DNA from: Anastatus disparis
Taxonomy: Eukaryota > Arthropoda > Insecta > Hymenoptera > Eupelmidae
Assembly: GCA_017163975.1 (NCBI GenBank)
Contig: JAFFSR010000221.1
Coordinates: forward strand, 4,898,001-4,962,000
Direction of reading: 5' to 3'
DNA length: 64,000 nucleotides
Part shown: piece by piece, positions 25,401 through 37,400 of the stretch
How the letters are laid out: each line of letters begins with the position of its first letter
Numbering within the stretch: the first letter of the stretch is position 1
Made by a program: the position numbers and the translations under genes
Notes under the pieces: model-generated
The model's database searches: none
Told to the model about the DNA's origin: nothing
The model's input: only the letters and a program-made list of their open reading frames with translations

Positions 25401-28400
25401 AATGTTTGTTCAAAATACTTCGACATTTATATGTCTATTTTTGTTTAGTTTAAAAAGCCAGCTTCATATACAGTTTATTTTCATTTGTTTTTTTAGTATT
25501 CAGAGATTGCAAAATTTTCTTTATTTATTACCTTACGGTATAAAAGGAGACAATCGCCCCCCATTTTTGTATGAAAGAAACAATTGATCATTATTTTTTT
25601 TAAATTATTTTATTTAACATCGCTTTAATTTACGCTATAATTGCGATACTAATTAGCGACGGAGGTCATCAGAGCGTTTGCGAACAAAGCACATGTTACT
25701 AGTACAGTGGTGCTTGTATCAATTGGCCGAGAGCGAGATTCGAACTTGGGATCCCGAGATTACGAATCTATCGCTCTACCGACTGAGCCACTGTCAACCT
25801 CAATTTGATAGTTTTATGAATTTTTCCATGTACATTTATCTGGATTAAATTATTAAATATTTATGCATAAATGGAAAACATGTCAAATTCTTTACTCTTT
25901 TAAGGATGCAAATGTATTATCTCGTGTATTATCGATGAAAATATGTACTTAATACATTTACATTATGTTTTAAAAAAGTATATTAATTCTTCGTGTACTT
26001 TTGTTCCTTGATTTGCGCATTTCTATACTCAATTTGTAAATATTTCTATTTTCATTTCCTTTTAATTATTTGTAATCATTAGATTATGTATGCATTTTTT
26101 CATTTTATATTTTATTCAACACCAAGACGCGATAAAGCTTTTTATATCTAAAAAAATTATTACTTTTTTTATTACCGCTCACAAAGCATTGAATCTCCCA
26201 CGTGTGTATATCTATATCTATGTAATTTGCATAAAAAAATTTTTTTATTGAAAGAAATATAAAAAAAAAAATTCCATGCATTATATTATAAAATAAAAAT
26301 GAATGATTTTTTTGATATTCCATAACCATTTTTCGTCATGCATTCGCACATAAAAGCGCAAATCGATTCCACCGAAATTCAATTGCAAAAGCGTATAATC
26401 CATGCGTGCAGTCTGCAGTTGAATTCTCTTCTCGAAATATTTTTTTTTTTCTAATAAATGATTTTCATTTCGACAAAAAAGTTATCCCAAAATGCAGTGC
26501 TTAATGAAAGACTTACAAAAAAAATTTAATAGGAACATAATTTTTTTTATATTTGTTGTTTGCTTAGGCACGTGTAATTAAAAATAATGCCACGTAATTA
26601 TGATTAATTTATCCTTATACGTTTATCAGTATAATGCAATATTTAAATATCATATATAATTTTTGTTCAAACTGTAGAAAATAATATTATTGATTATATT
26701 AAAAATCGCTTACATTTTTAATAGAATCAGAAAAAAATATGTTCAACTTTTTTTTAAATTCTTTCAAAATCATTAAAAAATAAAGCATAAAATTTAAGTA
26801 AATTAGATTAAAATAACAAAGTTTTTTATGTAAAGAAAAAAAGTATCAAATTCAAGCACATTAATATTAAATAAGTTTGCATTTTATCTTTAACATAAAA
26901 AATATCAAGCAAAAATTGTAAAGGTAAATTTAAATTTTATCATGATTGATTTGCATCAACAAGCGACTTATTAAGTACTGAGTGTTGAAATTTCAACTAA
27001 CAAATATTCTATATTAAAAGTTGGATATATTTAATGAAATAATCATATAGGTTCGGTCATTACGTCCTATCTATAAAACATAATATTCTTTTCAGTGCAA
27101 GTTAGTTTTAGCGTAAAAAAATATCTATAATAAAATTTTATTAAATTAAACATATTGATTATTGATTTTCTGTAAGTTGTACGTGGGTATATTAAATAAT
27201 TAAAAATAAAAAAATGTTTGTTATGAAGAACATTACAATTTTTGTTGATATTCACATATTTGAAAAGTTAATGTTTTTTTTTTAAACGTATAGGATGTGT
27301 GTTTTACACAGGGAGCATCGACCCTGGGAAATTCGAATCTTATCTAACTTGTATATGTTGTTATGAGTAAAATAATAGAACCCTTGCTTTTTAGGGTTTG
27401 TTAAAATGGACTTTAGTTGTTAATATATTTTCTGGTCACATAAATGCATAAAATCAATAACCCTATGTGAACATCTTAAAATTTAAGGTTCATTAGAACA
27501 AACTCTGCAATACGTATTTTAGTTAGAAAAACGTTTTCTGTATAGTTAAAATTTGAGCTTTGCAGAGTTAGTGTTCTTATAAGTTAAAAAATTAATATTG
27601 CATTGAAAAATACTCATAAAAAATAATAACCTACTTTCCAATAGAAAAATGTATATATTGGCCATTTAAAATTGCAAATACATTAATCATTAGCCAATTT
27701 CATAAGTTAGAGATGTGTTCTTATAATTAAGATTTAAAATATGCACATTATTCGTAAGTTTTGCGTGGTTACATAGTTAAATGAATGAATAACGAAAAAA
27801 TTCGCGTATTTATAACGAAAAGTTTAGTGTCTAGTTTAAATTTTAACGCACCTTTTTCGTTAAACTTGTAACTAGCAGAGTTAATTTTTTAACTATGTAA
27901 AAAAATGACTTTTAACAAACAGAACTGAAGTTTAATGATGTTAAATGAATAAATAATAAGTAATATCGAGGATGCGAAAATATGAAAAGAAAAAAAAACT
28001 AGAAAAATGTAGTCTTGTATATTATTGGCGCATATATATCATAGCGTGAAAGAAAACTGAAAGAAAAAATTTTCAGTGGCAAGCGCAGCGGAGCAGCAGA
28101 GATCGGAATCACCTGCGAGCTCGAAGCTGCTTGCTGCTGCTGCAGCCGCATCAGTTGAAAGTCCAGAAGGCAGCATTGGTGGTGGCGCTAAGGATATGAG
28201 TAGCAGTGGTCTAGCACCAAAAGTGCCAATGAGCAAGGGAGGCAGCAGTGGTGGCAACCAGGCCAAAGGCGGATGGCTTAAGGCCCCGCTTGCTGAGGCC
28301 CATGAGCCCCACGGTGAGTCCTCCAATCCGCTCTTCTTTTTCTTCTTCTTATTCATCTTCATTTCTTCTTCCTCAATCTTTCTCTCTCTTTATTATTCTT

Positions 28401-31400
28401 ATTAAATATTTTTTTATTATTATGTATCTCGTTATCTCGTTTTTAGTTTCTAGTTTTACTTTTTATTTTTTCCTTTCTAGATATTTTAATGTGAATGTAT
28501 TGTTAAATCGATGAAAAATTTTTTTAGATTTTAAGCATGAAAAACAATTTTTTGTTTACATGTTTATTGTTGTGCTATTTTTCAAAAGGATTTTTATTTC
28601 ATTTTGTAAAATAAGGTTGTCTAAGTGTTAGTTTTTAAGATTTTTAAGATAGAAATTCTGTCTTGAAATATTGAATAATGTTTATTTTAATAATAATAAA
28701 ATTGATTTAATTGTTCCAAATTCATCATAAGCTATCACATACATTTTTTTTTAAATAGAATTTTTTATAATTTGTAGGAGAATATTTATATTATTTTTCA
28801 TTTATGCAAGTGAAAAGAAGCTATTTCAATATTTTGAAAGTTATTGTTTATATTTTATCAATTACTTCTGCACGTCTTTTTTTTTATTATTCGATGTACG
28901 TAGCAATAGTGATATGAATGTTTTTCGTGTTGATTGGCAAAATATTAATACACAATAAATTTTGTGTATCATTTATGACTTTTGTTATTGGTAAAATATT
29001 TGAAAAAAAAAGTTGAAATTTAAACAAGAAAAACCATTTACACGATATTATCAAAGTTAAAGATATTCTCAGAATAATATTTACAGTATTGAAAATTTCC
29101 TTGAAATCCGCTGGAGTACGAACAATGTTAATTATTAAACGGAAATTCACGCATGTAAGTAAAAAAGCTGAATACAAGATTGTATGGTAAAAAGGTTTTG
29201 CAAAAGCGTAAATGCAAATTTTGTGTACAATTATTTTAACTGCATTTTCAAAAAGTTTATTTTGTCGGACATTAGTATGATTTCTGTAACTTGAAAAAAA
29301 AAAAATTATTATTCATTATAAAATATTTTGTACTATTATAGTTTAAATGTATAATACATATAAAGCGTTTAACAGTCAGGACATAGTAAGCGTTATAATA
29401 CAAATGAAGCCAGTGATGATAAAAAGGCTACCGATACCAGCTGTCGAGATCCCTCAAAAAAAAAAAAAAAAAAAAATTTCTTTTTCTCTCTCTTCGAAAC
29501 AACAAAAATTCTTTGTAATCTTGGCGGATGCCGTGAGTTTAAGGCAGTCTCGCTGTAAGGCCAAAGAGACAAGAAATCGCTGGGTTCCACTGTCGGGATG
29601 TGGGGATAAAGCAAAAAAAAAAAGAAAGAAAGGGTTCTCAAACAACAAGAAAAGAGAAAGAGAACGAAAAAAGGGGGGCAGCTTGCTTGGAAGTTTTATG
29701 GTTAAAGGGGCCCTGTATTCCTTCGGTAGTTCTCTCTTTCTCTTCTGTTCTCAGGGCTCTTTCGATTTTTGCCAACCTCTCTCACTCGACTTAAGGAGCA
29801 AGCGTACACAATTCCTCTCTTTTTTTTCTTTCTTTCTTTACTTTTCTCTCTCTTTCTATCTTTTATTCTCTTCTCTCTCTCTTTTTTTTTTCATTCTCTC
29901 TTTCTTCTCTTTTCGTCTCGTCTCTGCTCCTCGGAAGGAAACGCGCGCGTAATGTAAAAATAGAGCACCGCATTGCACTCGTTTGCAACGAACAATTCTT
30001 TATGTATACACGTATACGTTGGAAGCTTGTAGTTTTTCGGGTAGTTTAGAATTAACGTCTGCGAAGCAGAAACAAGACAGAGAGCGAATTCTTCTTTCTT
30101 CAACTTTTTTATCTGTCTCTTCTTGTCCTCTCTTAACCTTATGTCCCAGACACCGAGGGTTCCGACCAGCGTTGTGATGATACTTTAGTAATCTGAGGCT
30201 TCGTCGAAACTTTAAATTAATATTTGTTTTTATTTTTTTTCTTACGTTCTTCGTGATTGATTTATACAAGATGATCCTTTTTTTTTTATTACACGCATTC
30301 GTTTACCAACGACGTTTTTATGGGATAATTTTATACTGAATATTATTGTGCGAATATTATTTAATTAAGCTTATTTCGTTGCATGGTGAATTTAGACAAT
30401 GGATGTATTTCAAATATGTACACGTTTTAACGATATTTTATGCGTGTATGTACACACACGAGCGCACGCGCATACATACACAATACAGTAGCATAAAAAG
30501 ATAAAACCAAATAAAGAAATAAGTACAAAACTGTGTGCGAGTGTGTGTATGCTTATTTGTATATTTGCATGCATGTATGTATGTGATCTTAGTAATATTT
30601 TTTTTTTCATAATTACTGCGTTATGTTCATTACTGAATATTTCGAAGTTCGAAATTTATTTTTGTATTAATTTCAGTTGATTTTGACATTATTTTTTCGT
30701 ACTCATGCGAAATCCTTAGCTTGGAAGTTTTTAGCAAACGGAGTTATTGTTGCGTGTTCTTTGCGAGGTATACGTATTGATCTTGTACAATGCATGCAAT
30801 AAGAAACATTTCATAAAACATCTTCGGGAGAAAATTAATTTTTTTTTTTTTCTCTTTTTTTTCATTAGTAACGAATATTTTTTAAAAATTTTGATGGATA
30901 TTTTAAACATTTAATAGAATATTTTCAATGAAGTATAAATTTAAAAAATTGAGTTTTTTTGAAAAAAAATTGGAAACATACATCTTTATATAAATTTTAT
31001 ATATTTCATTCGCGTATATAGTGGTTTACGAATATGTTGTTTTTATAATTAAAATAAAAGTAAGCTATACGCAAAAAAGATTTGTATACATTTCGGTGAA
31101 TGTTTGATTTGAAAAAATATAAAATAAATAATATTTTTCAAAATACATATTTACACAATCAATAAATATTGATCAAAATAATTTCAATTGAAATAGACTT
31201 GTAATTACTATCAATTATAACATTTTTTTATATTCGATGAAAGAAAGTTTAATCAAAATTTTGACTTCAACCGCTAAAAAAAGTACTGCATAAATTAAAA
31301 AAAGTCTTTTTATTTATGCTTTTTCTTTAAATAAAAATATTTATTTAAAAATCGAAAAAAAGTATTTAAAATATGCAAACTCGTTTTAGCAAGTAATTTT

Positions 31401-34400
31401 TACTTAGCATAATTTACCTCATGGATTGCAGTCATGCGTAGTTTCTCTGTTTCGCATAGAGAGAGCCCTTCGTTTCTATCTCTCTCTTTCTCTCTCTTTT
31501 ATGTTATATATCCTATGTGCAAGCGCAAATCCAGAGTGGAATTTTCTAGATGAAACTCTCCGATTCGGGCGTGCAATGTTGCGCGAGAGGATTTCCCATG
31601 CGACGCGTCCGTGCGCATAATCATTGCAATTTATTTAATTTTTTTTTTATTTTTGTTTTTTTTTAATTTTCCATTGGGTTTGTAGTTTTTGTTTTAGATG
31701 TTTTCGAGCTTGTGTGTACGTTTATATTTCATCATTTATGGTTGATTTTTTAAAATATTTTAGAAACAAGATGTTTTCTTCAATTTTTAGGTTTCTGTGT
31801 GAATGCAATGTATTTTACTCTATTATTTTCATGTTTATGCACGTGTAATAAATGTATAAGGGCTGGCTCATGGCAAATTTTCAGAGCTTGTAATATGCTA
31901 AAGCCGCTCTTCAATGCAACGAAAAGGCCAAAAAAATTAATGAGGAAAGATTTCAGCGAGCATTATTTTGACATAAGCTTTTCAACGGTCAAAATTTTTC
32001 AAAATGATTTTGCTATTGAAACTTTTTAAAATTACATTCTTTTTTATTTAACGTCGCTGTATTTATGCTATTGCTGCGATGCCAATTAACGACGAAGGTC
32101 GTCAGTGTGTTTCTAAACAAAGCACATGTAACGTACAGTGGTGCTTGTTGAAATCGGCCGAGAGCGGGATTCGAACTCGGAACCTCGAGATTACGAATCC
32201 ATTGCTCTACCGAATGAGCCACTGACGACTTCAATGTAACTTTATATATTATATACAATATTATATTATTTATAATATTACTATACAAAATTTGTCCATT
32301 TGAAACTTCTTCAGAGCATTCATCACAAAAGTATAAAATTAAAGATAAAAAGCTCTAAATATAGAAAATGTAACTCAAGATTCACAAAATCCTTTAAAAA
32401 ATTATCACGATTGCGTAAATGTCATACGTTACTGTTTCTAAAAACGAGTATATTTTTTTAAAAAGCCGCTGTCTGATTTAATTTTTATGTAAAAAAATTT
32501 AAAAATACTCCGAGTCGATTGAAAGATGATAAATTTTTTTAACGAATCTTACGAGCATTCATCAAAATTATAGATACGTGATCATTTCGCTAACAATAAA
32601 TTAATATTTTTTCTTTTTAATTTTACAAGATAATTTATGCGATGATAAATTTATAATTTATTTGACAGAAAATTACCTCTTTTTTCTATATAAAATACAG
32701 CTCAACTACTTCATTAAAATAACGATCAAACAACTGTTTTCATTATAATTGTTTTGTATAAAGAGGTTATTGAACTTAAACATAAGAGTTTGGTGATTAT
32801 ATTGGACAATATAAATCACGATTTACTTGTTGTTTATGAATATCGAAAAATCATTTGCAATTAAAAATTGATTAAACAAAAGAAAAAAAAACTGATCACA
32901 TTTCAGTGTAAAAAAAATAAAGATATGCGAAATTTCAACAGTAAATAGTTCAAAATGAATTCAAAAATAACAGTTATAAATCCGTGTATATCGGGATTTA
33001 TATCCACTTCAAAATTAAATTTGATAAATAAATTTTTTTAGTAAAAATCTCAAATAAAGTAAGAATAATTGTCAATAAACAAAATAGAAAGATCTGAGAA
33101 ATAAAAAAATATTATTTTCTTATATTACAACATAAGTAATAATTACTTATGGGATCAACGATTTAATAAATGTACATCTTAAGCCTATTGATGAACGATT
33201 TTTCAAATGTTGTTAGATTAATTAATTTATAGTAGCAAAATTTTTAATAACATTTTACAAAATAATAATTACTTTGTGCGCAGAGGCTCGAATACAAAGC
33301 CAGCATGGTAGCCAGGGCAGTCGTACGTTCTATAACGTGTTATTACAATAAAAGAAGTTAACTTTTTTTCATGAAAAAATATGAATTTCTGATTAAAGAT
33401 ACTTGAAAATAAATAAAATAAAAAATTATCATTTTTGAAAAAAAAAAATGTTTCTTTTCCGTATTAAAAAACTTATGTCAAAATATATGAAAATGATGCT
33501 TGGTGAAAACTAAAAAATTTATATCTCAAAAGTTACAATTCAATTCAATACTCAGATTTATGAATTGCGTAATAATGTGATGAAATTAAAAATAATCATT
33601 ACAATGAGATACACTTAAAATTTTTCTATTATGTTGAACTATCGAATGATATCAGATGCAGCATGTATTTGTACGACACTTCGAAAAACATTTTTATATA
33701 AAGTATTTAGATCTATTAAACAAAATCACATATACAAGCTAAATATTTAAAATCTGCACAAATATTATTTGTAAAGTAACGAATATATTTAGGTAAAATT
33801 TCTTGTTCTTTTAAAAAATTAAAATAAAAAAATATGTCTGTCGGTTGTTATTATCTCGTAATAAAGAAATCAGTTTAACGACATTGAGATAACAAGAAGT
33901 TACATTCTCTCAATTATCAACTTCCGTTCGGTAACAACATATGATCCACTATATATCTGAGTTAAATAAAAAAAAAACTGAAATACAAAAAATTTATAAA
34001 AATAAAAATGTTCTAAAATTAAATTTTCATGAAATTTCCAGGGATGGAAGAAGGTACTGGCGTTGGTTTGGGCAGCGGTGGAACTGGTGGTGGTGGAATC
34101 GGAGGTGGTGGAGGTGGTGCAAATGCAAATTTAGGTCCAGGTATCGCGGGTCTTGGCGATTTAACGCAAAAACAACGTCATCAAATGAAACATCGTGAAC
34201 TGTTCTTGTCAAGGCAAGTTGAAACTATGCCCGCCACCCACATACGTGGCAAATGCTGCGTCACTTTACTCAATGAAACAGAATCGTTGCTTAGCTATCT
34301 CAACAAGGAAGATTCTTTCTTTTACTGTCTTGTCTTCGATCCGGCTCAGCGAACTCTGCTCGCCGACAAAGGTATGACATTATTAATGCTACTAACACAA

Positions 34401-37400
34401 ACTTTGCTGTCTTTTTTTTTTCCTCATTTTCTTTTCTTTTTTTTTTTTTTTGTTCGTCACACTTCAAGAGGTGCGCCCAACTTTAATAAACCTTTGAACT
34501 AGAGATTTTTTTTATTTGTCTTTTATCAATTTCACAGTATTAAAGGGTTTTACGGGTCACTAATTACAGTTCAAACTTTAGAAAAATTGTTATATTGGAA
34601 ATAAAAGATTTTTCGTAGTCAGTTTTGATTTTAGCTTTGTAATATATATTTAATTAATATTTATTGTCTCTGATTAAGAAACATCTTTATAACAATACTT
34701 TAAAAGTTTTTACCGTTAAATCAAACTATAAAATATTGTCATACTTAATTCAAATAAACTAATTTTAATCAGTCTTGAAAACGATAAACGCAACGTTAAA
34801 ATAATAATATCATTTTAAATATTATAATTTATATGAATAAAAATTCTAAGATTAATAAATAAAATCTAATAATGTGATTATAGGTGAAATTCGAGTTGGT
34901 AGCAGATATCAAGCGGACAATATAGCGTCAGTACAATTAACACAAGCAGAACGTGAAGCTGATCCACGCCGGCTACAGGATCTCGAGACGCTTGTTTGGA
35001 CACCGCGTCATTCGCTAACCGATCGACAAATTGATCAATTTCTCGTTGTCAGTCGGTCAGTTGGTACATTTGCTCGAGCTCTCGATTGCTCTTCCTCTGT
35101 TAAACAACCTTCCTTACACATGTCCGCTGCAGCAGCCTCACGAGATATCACACTGGTTTGTATTCTATTCTTTATTTTTTGTTTTTTCATTTTCATTATT
35201 TAAATTAAAGTTGAATAAAAACATTGGATAATATATTAATATTTATTTTTTTATTCATTTTGTTAAACAATGTAAATGATATAGTTAATGTAATTAAAAA
35301 ATTTTTCGTATTGTACAAGCTTTATTCCAGAAAATTTAATAAATAACGTTAAAAAAAATTATATTTATCAATCTGTAACTTATCAAATTATAATAAAGCA
35401 ATTGTACTATTAAGATATTTTTTTAAATTTCCATTTTTTAAATCCATTGCTCTACTGAGTGAGCCACTGACGACCTCATTATTAAGATATTAAAATAACA
35501 TTGTAAAATTTTTAATTTCAGTTCCATGCAATGGATACTTTGCATCGACATAATTACGATGTAGCGAAAGCAATGTCTTCTTTGGTGCCCAGCTCCGGAC
35601 CAGTCTTGTGCAGAGACGAAATGGAGGAATGGAGCGCCTCGGAAGCGAATTTATTCGAAGAGGCTTTAGATAAATACGGAAAAGACTTTTCTGACATTCG
35701 TGCAGACTTTGTAAGTTCAATATACATAATTCTATCTTATTAAAATCAAACATTTAATTTTATTGATTTTTTCGTTTAAATCTTATGTTACTAAAATTTT
35801 TTAAATTTAAATTGCTTACATTATAAATTATCTAATTTTGCAATATTATATTACATTTTATAAAGTGTAAAAAAAATTTTGAAATTCTAATTATTACGCA
35901 TTATTGCAGTTACCATGGAAAACTTTGAAAAATGTGATTGAATACTACTACATGTGGAAAACGACGGATCGCTATGTACAGCAGAAGCGCGTAAAAGCAG
36001 TGGAAGCAGAGAGTAAACTGAAACAAGTTTATATACCTAACTATAATAAAAATGCAGGTCCGACGAGCGGTGGACCAGTGGGTTTAGTCGCTGGACAAGC
36101 AAGCATCATACCTATTGGCAATGCTAATAGTAATGCAAGTAATGGCGCTAAAGGAGCAGCCGTTAGTATATTAAATGGCAGCAATAGCAATGGTGCCGAT
36201 GCAGCCATGCTCATGGTTTCAGCGAATGGCAAACCTTGCGAGAGCTGTCAATCAGTTCAAAGTTCCCAATGGTATGCCTGGGGACCAACGCATATGCAAT
36301 GTCGACTCTGTCAAACTTGCTGGATGTATTGGAAGAAGTACGGTGGATTAAAAATTCCATCGCGAATGGACGAAGTTGACACTGATCGTAAGCGCAGTGG
36401 AGGTGGTTCAGATGAGGAAGGTAAGGGTATCGGTGGTCCGCATAGACCTCACCGTTGCAGCATTCCTTCATGTGGTAAAGAATTCAAACTTAAGGCCCAC
36501 CTGAGTCGTCACTATGCAAGCGCCCATGGAATGGATCTAAGAGGCAATGCTGGACCTGGAGGCGTCGCTGTTGGTATGGGAGTTGGCGTTAATTTAGGTA
36601 AAATAATATGAAATTTTTAGTAAATTATAGTGAAAAATATGAAAATTATATAATAATATCAAATACTCAATGAAATGCAATTTTTTAGGTGCAGGTGGAG
36701 GATCGCCACGACCAGTAATGAAAACGCGATCAGCCTTCTATTTACGCACTTCAGCTTTGGCTCGTGCTGCTCGTAGACTTTGTGCTTCTCAGCTAAGATG
36801 TCGACATGCAGCCCGTGCACCTCATCAGCCAATAAACGTAGGTCCACTTCGTCATCTTTGCGCCCAACTCGCTACCAAGTCGCCCAATGAATTACGTATC
36901 CTTTCACGTGCTGTGAAGCCAAAACTTCGACCTAGAGTCACTGATATCGCCACTCGTCTTGGCGATCACCCACAGCCAAGGACACCTGGAGATTGGGATT
37001 GGTTGCAGCTTACTGCACCTGCTCAACGTAAACAACCTGATCGTGTATCTTTCCCTCGACCACCAAAAGCACCTGGTATGTTATCTTATTAAATTATTAT
37101 TATTTAATATTAATATCTCACTGCAAATTTATTTAAAAAAATGTTTTTATATCAACATCAGTTAATTAATACTTTTTTCTAGATGGTAGTCTTCTATATG
37201 AAAGAATCCCCAATAAACCAGAGATTGATCGACTTCCCGTTACTCCTCCAGTTCAACCTGTTTTACAGACGCCACAAAATATTTTGAAACGCACAAGGCC
37301 TCCATTTGATGAACTAAACGGTGCCGATGGTAAAGTTTATTTCGATATTCCTCAATTTCTATATATTTTATAAAAATATTGTTCAATTAATATATTTCTT

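Larger units (their letters stand above)
12518..28076. other. 15.6-kb MTA1-like intron
   Basis: The largest complete intron in the window. It contains five SINE copies or fragments of one family, a MITE near 18 kb, a perfect GC-rich hairpin at 15.7 kb, a G-rich island at 19.8-20.3 kb, two TA microsatellites, and several CT/GA blocks (15.5-16.0, 21.5-22.3 kb). I saw no nested gene: the open frames here are simple-sequence or SINE translations. Confidence 0.65.

Noticed and set aside
29347..29952. 201-residue frame in an intron
   Set aside because: Low-complexity poly-Lys and CT-repeat translation, with no acceptor/donor fitting MTA1-like phases.
30165..30210. C/D snoRNA-like motifs (GTGATGAT followed by CTGA)
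   Set aside because: The boxes are only about 15 bases apart, with no terminal stem and no second box pair.
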